64,000 nucleotides of DNA from Rheinheimera baltica DSM 14885. Its GTDB lineage: Bacteria > Pseudomonadota > Gammaproteobacteria > Enterobacterales > Alteromonadaceae. The stretch covers positions 1 through 64,000 of the forward strand of contig NZ_AUDG01000012.1 in the NCBI RefSeq assembly GCF_000425345.1. The letters run 5' to 3'. Each line of letters starts with the position of its first letter. The first letter of the stretch is position 1. The translations under genes were made by a program, and so were the position numbers. Positions 6,857 through 14,829 of the stretch are shown in pieces. Under the pieces are notes generated by a model. It was given only the letters and a program-made list of their open reading frames with translations. It ran no database searches and was not told the origin of the DNA.

Positions 6857-9574
6857 GTGCAAGCAAGTTTAGGTTTCAACCGTATTAGCCTGGTATTGGG
6901 CTTGCTGGTATTGGCAATGCTGCCGCTCCAGGTGCTGGCGCATGCTGAACATGATAAAGCGCGCTTTGTTGCAACCGATGGTAAGGACATTGGTCGCTGT
7001 GATAAACCTTTACGTCCCTGCCAGACTATTGGCTATGCCGTTAAACAGGCCAACAAGGGTGATAAGGTGTTGGTGGCTGCAGGCCATTATCAACTTAATG
7101 ATGAAGAGCAGCTGTTTTACTTAAGCAGCGAGTTAGTGCCGGTATTGGGTGGGTACAGCCGGATAGACCATTATCAATTGCAGGCACCGCAAATTAACCG
7201 CACCACACTCAGCGGCGTGCCGGCCGAGTGGCAAGATAGGCTTTTACGTCGTGGTTTACATACATTGCGTGACGGCAAAGCCAGCCTGTCTGCCGGTTTG
7301 CAAGCGCGCTTGGCGCAGCATCAAAGCCTGAGTTATTCGCAGCCAGCGCAGCAATGTGTGGACGGTAAAGCTGGTAATTTTAGCTGCCATAATATCGATT
7401 TGGTTGGCCATGTAGGCTTAAACGATTTTAGCTCGCGACCCAGTGCAGCAAATGATATTTGGGGCCATGTTGATTTAAATACCGGTACCGAGTATGCCTT
7501 AATTGGCCTGACCAACGGTACCGCGGTGGTAAGCCTGGCAACACCGGATGCACCATTGGAAGTAGGCACTATTTCAGGTACTTTAACCTCCTGGCGTGAC
7601 ATTAAAGTATACCAATATTTCGATAACACCTTACGGCGCTGGCAGGCGTATGCCTATGTCTCGTCTGAGGGCAGTGATGGTATTCAAATTATTGATTTAA
7701 ACCGGCTACCTGATGCGGTATCGCTGGCGGCAAGCTACCGCACTGTGGTATCCAGTCATAATGTGTTTATCGGTGGTGTAGATTACAGCACCAATAGCCA
7801 AAATAGCCCAGCAGCACCGGCGCTGTATTTAGCCGGGCAGAACACGCAGCGTGGCGCCGTGTCTACGTTGTCATTGGCTAATCCCACCCAATTGTCGTCT
7901 TTATGGCAACGAGGTACCGCACTGGCTGAAGATTACAGCCATGATGTGGCCATGATGCAAATAGAAGACAGCCGTGCGACAAGCGACTGTCGGTTTAGCC
8001 CTTGTCAGGTGTTGTTTGATTTTAATGAGCAGGAGGTGCAGTTGTGGGATGCGTCTGTTGCTTCTTCACCGGTTAAGTTGTCGCAGTTCACGTATGACCG
8101 GGCCAGCTATATTCATTCAGGCTGGAGCAGTGAGGACAACCGCTTTCTGTTTGTTCATGATGAATTGGATGAAACCAGTTTTGGTATAAACACTACCCTA
8201 AGAGTGTACCAGCTTGATGATTTACGTAACCCGGTGCTGCAACATACCTGGAAAGGCCCCAGTGCCGCTATTGACCATAATGGTTTTGTTCGTGGCAACC
8301 GCTACTACATGTCTAATTATCAGCGCGGTTTAACCATTCTGGACATCACAGATCCTGCTGCGCCTACCGAAGTGGCTTTCTTTGATACCTTTTTACCCTC
8401 TGACGGTGCGGCGTTTAATGGAATGTGGGGCACTTATCCCTACTTACCTTCTGGCCTAATTTTAGGCAGTGATATTAATTCTGGCTTGTATATCTTGCAA
8501 GACAATAGCCTTACCTCTGCTGCCGGTTCGCTGTCGTTTAATCAGGCCAGTATCGAGGTGGTGCCAGGTGCTGCTGCGCAGCTTAGCGTACAACGGCCAG
8601 CGGGAACGGGAGCTGTTAGCGTGGCGTATCAAAGTTTTGCCGGCAGTGCAGTGCAAGATATCGACTTTGAAGCGCTAAGCGGGCGATTAAGCTGGGCGGC
8701 CGATGATAACAGTGACAAAACCATTACACTTAATACCCTTGATAGCGGTGAAGCCGGGCGGCGCACTGTGTTTGTCAGGCTGTTCGACCCACAAGGTGGT
8801 GCCACGCTGCAAGCACCGGCCATGACAACGGTGGCGTTTGGCATTGAGCCACCCCGCCCGGGTAGCCTTAGTTTTGTGCAACAAAATAAGCGGGTATTAG
8901 AAAACAAAACGGTGCAGCTTAGCGTGCAACGCCTGGGCGGCCAAGACGGCGACGTTGCTATTGATTATGTGCTGCAAAGTGCTAGTGCAACAGTAGGCGA
9001 GGATGTTGTTGCACAAAATGGCCAGTTAAATTGGGCCGATGGCGACATTAGCGATAAAACGTTTACCCTGGAGCTTATTGATGACACCTTGGATGAAGGT
9101 GACGAAACCTTTACCGTGCAGTTAGTTAGCGTTAACGGCAGTGTGCTGGGGGCAAGAAGTGCTTTGCAAATAACCATCCTGGACAACGATCTGAATACTC
9201 CACCGCAAGTTAACGCCGGAGAAAATGTTCAGGTAAATGCCGGTCAAATGGTTAGCTTAACTGCCACAGGGCAGGATGCAGAGAACGACAGCATAAGTTA
9301 TCAGTGGCAGCAACTCAGTGGCAGCACGGTTAGCTTGCAAAATGCGGCTAGTGAAACGCTGTCGTTTGTTGCACCGTCAAACAGTGCCACGCTGGTGTTA
9401 CAGGTAACCGCGACAGACAACCGCGGAGCCAGCAGTAGTGATGACGTTACCGTTACTGTTGTGGCTGTGCCGCAGAACAATGCCAATACTAGCGAAAGCA
9501 CCGGTGGCGGCAGTGGTTCTCCTTTTGCCTTGCTGTTATTAGCGTTGCTGTGCTGCCGACGCCAACGTCGCTAA
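6857..9574 (+). CDS. Choice-of-anchor B family surface protein with Calx-beta and PKD-like domains and GlyGly-CTERM-like tail
   Basis: 905-aa protein from a GTG at 6857, six bases after AAGGAG; a reading from 6587 would run antisense through the MbnP gene. Residues 1-28 are a signal peptide (QVLAHA end). Residues about 35-90 resemble the start of a parallel beta-helix (CQTIGYAVKQA, GDKVLVAAG). About 140-550 is the choice-of-anchor B domain, a beta-propeller-like repeat (YVSSEGSDGIQIIDL, GLTILDITDP). Two Calx-beta domains follow (557-662, 668-777), then a PKD/REJ-like domain (781-870). The C-terminus is GGGSGSP, a hydrophobic stretch and CCRRQRR, matching the GlyGly-CTERM sorting signal cleaved by rhombosortase. 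No rhombosortase lies in the window. It is divergent from the MbnP/MbnH genes, suggesting shared control. Confidence 0.85.
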   Translation: MQASLGFNRISLVLGLLVLAMLPLQVLAHAEHDKARFVATDGKDIGRCDKPLRPCQTIGYAVKQANKGDKVLVAAGHYQLNDEEQLFYLSSELVPVLGGYSRIDHYQLQAPQINRTTLSGVPAEWQDRLLRRGLHTLRDGKASLSAGLQARLAQHQSLSYSQPAQQCVDGKAGNFSCHNIDLVGHVGLNDFSSRPSAANDIWGHVDLNTGTEYALIGLTNGTAVVSLATPDAPLEVGTISGTLTSWRDIKVYQYFDNTLRRWQAYAYVSSEGSDGIQIIDLNRLPDAVSLAASYRTVVSSHNVFIGGVDYSTNSQNSPAAPALYLAGQNTQRGAVSTLSLANPTQLSSLWQRGTALAEDYSHDVAMMQIEDSRATSDCRFSPCQVLFDFNEQEVQLWDASVASSPVKLSQFTYDRASYIHSGWSSEDNRFLFVHDELDETSFGINTTLRVYQLDDLRNPVLQHTWKGPSAAIDHNGFVRGNRYYMSNYQRGLTILDITDPAAPTEVAFFDTFLPSDGAAFNGMWGTYPYLPSGLILGSDINSGLYILQDNSLTSAAGSLSFNQASIEVVPGAAAQLSVQRPAGTGAVSVAYQSFAGSAVQDIDFEALSGRLSWAADDNSDKTITLNTLDSGEAGRRTVFVRLFDPQGGATLQAPAMTTVAFGIEPPRPGSLSFVQQNKRVLENKTVQLSVQRLGGQDGDVAIDYVLQSASATVGEDVVAQNGQLNWADGDISDKTFTLELIDDTLDEGDETFTVQLVSVNGSVLGARSALQITILDNDLNTPPQVNAGENVQVNAGQMVSLTATGQDAENDSISYQWQQLSGSTVSLQNAASETLSFVAPSNSATLVLQVTATDNRGASSSDDVTVTVVAVPQNNANTSESTGGGSGSPFALLLLALLCCRRQRR

Positions 9575-9650
9575 GGCATGGCTCTAACACCGGGTTCTAA
9601 CACAGGGTTATGCGATAGCACCCAACTAACGTGCTAAGTTACCGCGCTAA

Positions 9651-9682
9651 GAAAAAAGCCAGACTCTCGTCTGGCTTTTTTC
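9651..9682 (+). terminator. Rho-independent terminator after the choice-of-anchor gene
   Basis: The stem GAAAAAAGCCAGAC / GTCTGGCTTTTTTC closes on a TCTC loop; the 3' side carries the U-run and the 5' side an A-run, so it could act in both directions. The rest of 9575-9881 (about 300 bases) has a 13-bp tandem duplication (TCTAACACCGGGT / TCTAACACAGGGT, 9583-9608) and AT-rich sequence that should hold the promoter of the next operon. Confidence 0.9.
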
Positions 9683-9881
9683 TTTTGGTACCCTGTAAAG
9701 ATTACTAGCCGCAGGTAACTTCTACAGCTTTGGCAGTGGATAGTCGTGTCATTTATTTTTTTATTAACCTTATCCTATTGTTTTGTATCATTATATTTAA
9801 ACTGGAATAACCATTGCATAGTTAACGTTGTACAACAGCAGTACTTCACTGCTTTTCATCCTGTTAACTAAGGAGGCATAT

Positions 9882-10220
9882 ATGGCCAGCTCATCAACTC
9901 AAACCAATAGTTCGTCTAGTAGCTCAGCAAATAACTCAGCAAATAATGCAGCAAATACGCCCGTTACTGACAAAGCCACTGCGGCGGCGCACCATGCCGT
10001 GGATGCCATGGCAGAAAAAGCCTCAGTTGCCGAAGATAGTTTACGCAAAACCGCGGCATCGTCGCGCGACACTATTGCGCACAAGCAAGAAGAAATTAAA
10101 CAGCAACTACAAAGCTCTTACAGTAAAACCCGGGAGCTGGCAGCCGAAAACCCGTTAGCTACAGCAGGTATTGCTTTTGCTGCAGGCATGCTGCTTACCA
10201 CATTGTTACGTCGCCGGTAG
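9882..10220 (+). CDS. YqjD/ElaB-type DUF883 membrane-anchored protein
   Basis: 112-aa protein from ATG 9882, five bases after AGGAGG; the upstream ATG at 9828 has no ribosome site. The N-terminus is serine/asparagine-rich and disordered, the middle is an amphipathic helix (residues about 35-85), and the end ENPLATAGIAFAAGMLLTTLLRRR is the diagnostic DUF883 C-terminal membrane anchor with an arginine tail. E. coli YqjD and ElaB are RpoS-dependent proteins that tether stationary-phase ribosomes to the inner membrane; the same role is plausible. It is first of a three-gene operon that matches the E. coli yqjD-yqjE-yqjK arrangement. Confidence 0.85.
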   Translation: MASSSTQTNSSSSSSANNSANNAANTPVTDKATAAAHHAVDAMAEKASVAEDSLRKTAASSRDTIAHKQEEIKQQLQSSYSKTRELAAENPLATAGIAFAAGMLLTTLLRRR

Positions 10221-10229
10221 GATATGGCT

Positions 10230-10685
10230 ATGCAAAGTCGTGAATTTGCCCAGGCGCCGCCACAGAAGCCGGTGACTAGCAAGACAGCGAATATAGGCGA
10301 GCAAGCGCTGGATCAGCTAACAGAGCTAGCGGCAATAAGTTGGTCGGTAACGGCCAACTATACTGAGCAAGTAAAGCTCACCGCTAAGACAGCTAAAGCA
10401 GAGTTATCGCTGTCTGCGCGCAGCCTTACCGTGGCTGCAGGCCTGGTGGTGTGTTTTGCTGCCGGGCTTATTTTACTCTGGGGCAGTATGCTAGTTGCCA
10501 TTGGCTACCTGACATTTCAGTTAACCGGTTCGCTATTAATCATGGCCGCTACCTTATTACTGATGCAATGCATCATGCTGCTATTGTGTTGGCGTAGTTT
10601 ACGTTACGTTTTATCGCAAGTAGGGTTTCGTCATACCTGGCAGCAGCTATGTAACGTGTTTATGGCCAAGGCAACTGAAAAGTAA
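10230..10685 (+). CDS. YqjE-like phage-holin-family inner membrane protein
   Basis: 151-aa protein. The ATG at 10230 is preferred because the AGG at 10219-10221 has correct spacing for it, while the ATG at 10224 is too close. After a polar N-terminus and a helical segment (about 25-65), two long hydrophobic hairpins occur at about 68-93 and 100-125, as in the YqjE/phage-holin superfamily III group. It starts nine bases after the YqjD-like stop, so the genes are co-transcribed. No specific activity is known for the family; membrane stress adaptation together with YqjD is inferred. Confidence 0.75.
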   Translation: MQSREFAQAPPQKPVTSKTANIGEQALDQLTELAAISWSVTANYTEQVKLTAKTAKAELSLSARSLTVAAGLVVCFAAGLILLWGSMLVAIGYLTFQLTGSLLIMAATLLLMQCIMLLLCWRSLRYVLSQVGFRHTWQQLCNVFMAKATEK

Positions 10686-10714
10686 GATGCGCATGCTGAT
10701 AAAGGAGGACACTC

Positions 10715-10972
10715 ATGCTGATAGATAAACTTTTGCGCCGCCGCAGACAGCGTGTACAACATTTCGCCGAGCAAGGCGCACAACTTCAGCAAACCTTACA
10801 AGCACAGCAATGGCTGTTAAAACAGCGCGCCAGCGCATTTATCGTATCTGCACCGGGCTTACTGCTCAGCTTTAGCGTAGGCTGTTTATTTCAATTACGG
10901 CACAACAATGCCGTGAAAACCCTGCATCGTGTTGTTGGCCTACGCCGGCTTACTAAGTGGTTTATTTTATAA
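10715..10972 (+). CDS. Small YqjK-like hypothetical protein
   Basis: 85-aa basic protein with a strong AAAGGAGGA ribosome site. It starts LIDKLLRRRRQRV, has a glutamine-rich helix (residues about 20-45) and one hydrophobic segment near 48-66 (FIVSAPGLLLSFSVGCLF). By position and size it corresponds to YqjK in the yqjDEK operon of enterics, but sequence resemblance is too weak for a firm assignment. It is probably a peripheral or single-span membrane protein that works with the two genes before it. Confidence 0.6.
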   Translation: MLIDKLLRRRRQRVQHFAEQGAQLQQTLQAQQWLLKQRASAFIVSAPGLLLSFSVGCLFQLRHNNAVKTLHRVVGLRRLTKWFIL

Positions 10973-11018
10973 CCCGGTACGCCGAACGCAGCAAAATAGC
11001 AAAAAACCTTTATGCTTA

Positions 11019-11051
11019 AACCCATAACCCATAACCCATAACCCATAACCC
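11019..11051 (+). repeat. Heptamer tandem repeat (AACCCAT, 4.7 copies)
   Basis: Four perfect copies of AACCCAT followed by AACCC. It lies between the YqjK-like gene and the PadR gene; a short hairpin-free region of about 145 bases separates it from the PadR operator. Such a run is prone to slippage and can vary in copy number between strains. Confidence 0.9.
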
Positions 11052-11195
11052 TGGCGCATGCTGCAGTGTTGCGCTAGCTCGGGTTCAACATAGTGCCAGT
11101 CCTTGTATTACCATTCCCTTTGACTAAATCCTGTTTAGCCTTCTCAGTAAAATTTATTTTTGAATATTTTTTCAGCAAGGTTCTTGCTAAATTGC

Positions 11196-11248
11196 TGTGC
11201 GTCGCATAGTATGTGTTGCATGGTGTGCGATACACAGTATGTGTTGCA
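11196..11248. promoter_or_regulatory. Probable PadR operator, 25-bp imperfect direct repeat
   Basis: Two 25-base units (11196-11220 and 11224-11248) share TGTGCG at their start and AGTATGTGTTGCA at their end, with only the six middle bases different, at 28-bp spacing. The second unit is also bounded by an inverted TGTGC/GCACA pair. The array lies 18 bp before the start of the PadR gene, as expected for an autorepressor site. Binding is inferred. Confidence 0.5.
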
Positions 11249-11266
11249 CAGTAAAAGGAGAAACGC

Positions 11267-11611
11267 ATGACAACAGCACAGTTGGATAAAATGCGACTGG
11301 AGTTACGCCGTGGGGTACTGGTGTTAGCTGCCCTGGCGTTGTTAAAGCAGCCGCATTATGGCTACTCATTACGCAAACAGTTGCAAGATAGTGGTATTGA
11401 TATCGACGAAGGCACGCTATACCCGCTAATTCGTCGTTTAGCAGAGCAAGGGTTGCTGGACAGTGAGTGGAAACACGCTGAAGGCCGTGAAAGGCGTTAT
11501 TACCAGTTATCTACAATGGGCCAGGAAATGCTGCAGCAGCTTACTACTGAATGGCGTTTGTTAAATGGTGCGCTGGGTAACTTATTGGCAAGTGATGAGG
11601 AGAAGGCATAA
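11267..11611 (+). CDS. PadR-family transcriptional regulator
   Basis: 114-aa DNA-binding protein after AAAAGGAG. The winged helix spans about 14-90: LVLAALALLKQPHYGYSL, then GIDIDEGTLYPLIRRLAEQG, which is the classic PadR recognition helix, and the wing GRERRYYQLS. The C-terminal helix (EMLQQLTTEWRLLNGAL) is the dimerisation helix of the short PadR-s2 class. Its stop codon overlaps the start of the HAAS-domain gene by one base, a pairing common in bacteria, in which PadR represses the operon and the membrane protein is co-regulated. The inducing signal is unknown. Confidence 0.9.
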   Translation: MTTAQLDKMRLELRRGVLVLAALALLKQPHYGYSLRKQLQDSGIDIDEGTLYPLIRRLAEQGLLDSEWKHAEGRERRYYQLSTMGQEMLQQLTTEWRLLNGALGNLLASDEEKA

Positions 11612-12558
11612 TGGAATTAGTCCAACGTTATATTGCTGCTGTGCAGCGCGAATTACCTGAAACAAAACGTGATGAAATAGGCCGCGAGCTTAATGCCAAT
11701 ATTATGGATCAGCTCGACGCACTGACAGAGCAACAGGGTGAAATAAGCGATGCTGAAGTGGCAGCGCTACTAAAGCAAATGGGCCATCCGCGCACTGTAG
11801 CACAGCAGTTTGTGCCGCCACAGCCATTCATCAATGCAAGCTATATGGCGCTGTATAAAAATACCTTGTTTATGGTGTTAGGTATTTTATTTGTGCTGCA
11901 TCTGGTTGAAGTGACGACACATTGGCTAAGCAGCGCCAATATGGGCCTGATAAGCTATGGTTTTGCCCTGTTTGGCGGGTTTATCGACGAAGCGTGCTTT
12001 GGTTTCACCTCTATTACGCTGGCATATTGGCTTATGTCACGTCAGCAGCCTGTCGCGAATGCTGGCTGTGGCAATAATTGGCAACCGGAGAAACTGCCAC
12101 CAGCCGGGCCTGGTTGGCAGCATATAAAGCTGCAGGATATTTTTACCGATTTAGCCAGCTACATTTTTTTACTGGTTGTGATCTGGTACCCGCTGTCGAT
12201 GTCAGCTGAACAATTGGCGCAGAGCAGTTTGCTGTTAAGCAGTAATGTCAGGTTGATACTGCAATACAGTACACCTGTGATTGTGTTGGGAATTATGCAT
12301 TCTTTATGGCAATTGCAGCAGCGGCTGTGGAGCCGAAACATGTTGGCCAGTCATGTAGTGTTAAATGTGGTTATTGCTGCCATTGCACTGTATCTGGCCA
12401 GCACTTCTCCACTGCTGCAGCTTAATACAGAACGTTGGTACGGCGTGTTTAACCTGCAGCAACTGGAGCGCAGCGCTATGATAACCTTGGTAATTATTGC
12501 GCTGTTTCCCGCCTGGGAAGCGCTGCGTGATAGCGTGCGGCTGCGTAAATTTAAATAG
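11611..12558 (+). CDS. HAAS-domain (DUF1700-like) integral membrane protein
   Basis: 315-aa protein whose ATG overlaps the PadR stop (TAATG), implying coupled translation. Residues 1-75 form the helical HAAS domain (VQRYIAAVQRELPETKRDEIGREL, then AEVAALLKQMGHPRTVAQQF), the cytoplasmic sensing module found next to PadR regulators. About seven hydrophobic segments follow. In such pairs the HAAS protein is thought to modulate or transmit to the PadR regulator or to a partner membrane protein; the signal here is not evident. It faces the sigma-factor gene convergently. Confidence 0.75.
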   Translation: MELVQRYIAAVQRELPETKRDEIGRELNANIMDQLDALTEQQGEISDAEVAALLKQMGHPRTVAQQFVPPQPFINASYMALYKNTLFMVLGILFVLHLVEVTTHWLSSANMGLISYGFALFGGFIDEACFGFTSITLAYWLMSRQQPVANAGCGNNWQPEKLPPAGPGWQHIKLQDIFTDLASYIFLLVVIWYPLSMSAEQLAQSSLLLSSNVRLILQYSTPVIVLGIMHSLWQLQQRLWSRNMLASHVVLNVVIAAIALYLASTSPLLQLNTERWYGVFNLQQLERSAMITLVIIALFPAWEALRDSVRLRKFK

Positions 12559-12573
12559 TTTTTTGTCACCAGT

Positions 12574-12596
12574 CGGCTGCCTGTTACAGGCGGCCG
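12574..12596. terminator. Hairpin between convergent HAAS and sigma-factor genes
   Basis: CGGCTGCCTG and CAGGCGGCCG pair over ten positions (one G-T) around a TTA loop that contains the sigma-gene stop codon. It lies between two convergent genes, but neither side has a clean U-run, so terminator activity is only likely, not certain. Confidence 0.45.
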
Positions 12597-13696
12597 CTGT
12601 TGATTAGGCCAATAATTAAACCGGCAAAGCCTGCACCATAACCCAACACTAAACCAAACGTACACCACAGCTGCTTTTTACGGTATGCCGCCGCGCCTTG
12701 TTGTTTTAACTGTGGCACCATTAACTGCCAGCCGCGATAGTTGGCCCACAACAGGCCGCTAACAAACAGCGTAAAGGCGCTAATTGGCCCCCAGGCACCG
12801 GCAGTAAACTCGTAGCTGACGGTTAACAGCACACCACAGCCTAGCACCCAAGCAATAGTAAGGTTACGTAGTGTAATTAGCTGCTGTTTTTGCTTAGTGC
12901 TGTTGGCGCGTTTTATCGGCTGGCGCATACCGGCAATAACACCGACCACGCCAGCAAGTGCACCCAGCATGGCACCGCCCAGCAGTAAGGCAGCTTTTCC
13001 CAGCCATGAGCTTTGGCTGGCTGCTGCCGTACTTGCCGTGGCCGCTGCTATCGGCGGGCTGGCCAGTGTTAAGGCGCTGCAAATGGCTGTGGTTAGCCCA
13101 AGGCCGGGTGCGGTGGTTAATATCAGCTTGCCGTATTTGGCCAGTAACTGACCTTTTAACAGTTCGCGCACCCGCTGTAGTTTTTTACGTACATTGCTCT
13201 CGCTTAAACCCAGCAGTTCAGCTACCTGTTGGCTGTTTTGCTCTTCGCGGTAAAACAGCAGCACGATTTCACGGCTGTCTTCAGGTAACTGGCTGATAAA
13301 ATCCGCCATTATATGGTTTTGCTGTGCTTTGGCTAAGTCGTCATCCAGCTCAAGTTCGCTGGCAAACTCTGCCAGTGCTGCATCAGCATCATCACCGGTG
13401 AGAGTACTGCCAACTTTGTTATCGCGCAGGTAGTTAAAGGCACGGTAGCGCGTTATCTGGCGTACCCAGGGCAAAAAGCTAGCCGGGTTTTGTAAGGTAT
13501 TCAGTTGCTGCCAGATATGAATAAACACCTGCTGGGTAATATCTTCACTGGCGTCTAAATCTTTAACAATAGCCAGTGCAATGCTGTTGACACTGCGCTG
13601 ACAGCGCGCCACTAAACGTTCAAAGGCGTTAATATTACCTTGCTGCGCGGCAGTAACGTCAGGAATAAGCTGCTGCTCTGTAAATGTGATAGCCAT
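12584..13696 (-). CDS. ECF-like RNA polymerase sigma factor with a C-terminal membrane extension
   Basis: 370-aa protein read from ATG 13696 after CAGGAG. Sigma region 2 is at about 24-92 (DASEDITQQVFIHIWQQL, WVRQITRYRAFNYL) and region 4 at about 130-185 (LPEDSREIVLLFY, QQVAELLGLSESNVRKKL), both complete. The second half is unlike a normal ECF factor: five hydrophobic stretches at about 195-222, 233-257, 276-294, 300-318 and 346-366 make it an inner membrane protein. No separate anti-sigma gene is adjacent, so the membrane half may itself hold the factor inactive. The alpha/beta hydrolase gene ends six bases upstream, so the two are one operon. Target promoters are unknown. Confidence 0.85.
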   Translation of the reverse strand: MAITFTEQQLIPDVTAAQQGNINAFERLVARCQRSVNSIALAIVKDLDASEDITQQVFIHIWQQLNTLQNPASFLPWVRQITRYRAFNYLRDNKVGSTLTGDDADAALAEFASELELDDDLAKAQQNHIMADFISQLPEDSREIVLLFYREEQNSQQVAELLGLSESNVRKKLQRVRELLKGQLLAKYGKLILTTAPGLGLTTAICSALTLASPPIAAATASTAAASQSSWLGKAALLLGGAMLGALAGVVGVIAGMRQPIKRANSTKQKQQLITLRNLTIAWVLGCGVLLTVSYEFTAGAWGPISAFTLFVSGLLWANYRGWQLMVPQLKQQGAAAYRKKQLWCTFGLVLGYGAGFAGLIIGLINSGRL

Positions 13697-13701
13697 AATG
13701 C

Positions 13702-14616
13702 TTACTCCTGCAGTGCGCTGATAATCTGGTTTGCTAACCACGCTGGCTGATCCAGCATAATAAAATGCCGCGATTGCTCATTAAACTCAAGCGTGGCATG
13801 GGCAATGCTGGCAATTTGTTCTTGATACAAGGCTTTGGCTCGTTCCCTGTCAGCGTTTGATGTTAAAGCCCCACCGGCACCAAGTAACAGCACTTTGCTT
13901 TTAATTTGATGTACTACCGGGCGCAAATCCGTTGTCAGTAGCTCATATACCGCCTGACCAGCAGCTTTAGGATCAGAGCGTGTCGCCATATCCAGCACCT
14001 GCTGCTGATGCTGTTGTGATGTGGCCTGAATAAACAGCCCTTGTGCCGTCATGGCGGACAACTGCTGTGGGCTCATTTGTTGATACTGCTGGCGCAGGTA
14101 ATCGGCCTGTCCCTGCATCATCGCAACCGTGGTATCGTTAGTGCGACTGAACACCGGCGCCAGATAGGGCAGGCCGTCTACAGCAATCACAGTGCCAATC
14201 ATTTCCGGCGCGCGGCTGGCGAGGTTAAATGCCATAAAAGCCCCTAAACTGTGGCCAACAATTGCAGGCTGTTTTAGGTGGTGTTGATTAATATATTGCA
14301 GCAGTTCTTGTGTAACGGTGGGTAGCAACTCACCATCAATGGCTGGTTTACCAGCAAAACCGGCAATACTGATTAAATGCAGCTGATATTGACCCGAGAG
14401 CGCTTCGGCTGTTGGCCGCCATACGCTGGCGTCCGACATTAGCCCTGGTATCATAATCACCGGTTTGCCTTTGCCAATAACCTCAACACTAAAGCTTTCA
14501 GCCGCTTTACTACTAAAATTGGCCGCCAGCATACCGCCAACGATGGTTAGGCTAATGGCGAAGTGGGTCCAAAAGCCGGGTTGCTTTTTATGGTTGTTTT
14601 CGTTTGAAGGTTTCAT
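13702..14616 (-). CDS. Alpha/beta hydrolase, exported or membrane-anchored
   Basis: 304-aa protein; start at ATG 14616 with AAGGAC upstream. A hydrophobic segment at about 17-33 followed by SKAAES looks like a signal peptide or anchor, so the enzyme should act outside the cytoplasm. The fold is clear: VIMIPGLMSDASVW (oxyanion strand), the nucleophile elbow GHSLGA (Ser123), IAVDGLPYL and a late EQSRHFIMLDQP giving the catalytic His near 290. Substrate is unknown; esters or lactones are typical. It is the first gene of an operon with the membrane-bound sigma factor, a link that suggests the hydrolase works in the response the sigma factor controls. Confidence 0.8.
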   Translation of the reverse strand: MKPSNENNHKKQPGFWTHFAISLTIVGGMLAANFSSKAAESFSVEVIGKGKPVIMIPGLMSDASVWRPTAEALSGQYQLHLISIAGFAGKPAIDGELLPTVTQELLQYINQHHLKQPAIVGHSLGAFMAFNLASRAPEMIGTVIAVDGLPYLAPVFSRTNDTTVAMMQGQADYLRQQYQQMSPQQLSAMTAQGLFIQATSQQHQQQVLDMATRSDPKAAGQAVYELLTTDLRPVVHQIKSKVLLLGAGGALTSNADRERAKALYQEQIASIAHATLEFNEQSRHFIMLDQPAWLANQIISALQE

Positions 14617-14708
14617 TTTAGGTCCTTAATAAGTTATGAGTAACATTACCAAGTACCGCCAGCAAAACGGGCTGTGACAAAAAAACTGAAAAATATTTTA
14701 ACGGTAAC

Positions 14709-14754
14709 AAAACTGGAGCGGGTGGCGGGAATCGAACCCGTGTCTAAAGCTTGG
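14709..14754. repeat. Direct repeat, displaced copy of the tRNA-Gly 3' region (putative attachment site)
   Basis: These 46 bases are identical to 15321-15366, which contains the 3' part of the intact tRNA-Gly(CCC) gene; after one mismatch another seven bases match. The two copies are 612 bp apart and bracket the toxin-antitoxin module, the layout left by site-specific insertion into a tRNA 3' end. Confidence 0.85.
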
Positions 14755-14787
14755 CAAGCTTTGCGGGGTAGTTGAGCTACACTCAGT
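14714..14787 (-). pseudogene. Degenerate tRNA-Gly copy (GCC anticodon)
   Basis: The 3' half is a perfect tRNA-Gly half: anticodon stem AAAGC/GCTTT with loop TTGCCAA (anticodon GCC), the T arm and the CCA end. The 5' half does not fold: the acceptor 5' strand (CTGAGTG) leaves mismatches against CACCCGC, and the D arm lacks its second strand. It differs from the intact gene at 15326 by a single base in the shared anticodon region. I read it as a tRNA remnant created by insertion or duplication, not a working tRNA. Confidence 0.75.
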
Positions 14788-14829
14788 TACACAGTATGCT
14801 GACCAAGCAACAGTAAGTGGAGTATATCG

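Noticed and set aside
11019-11051. CRISPR-like array
   Set aside because: Units are only seven bases and have no spacers; it is a simple tandem repeat.
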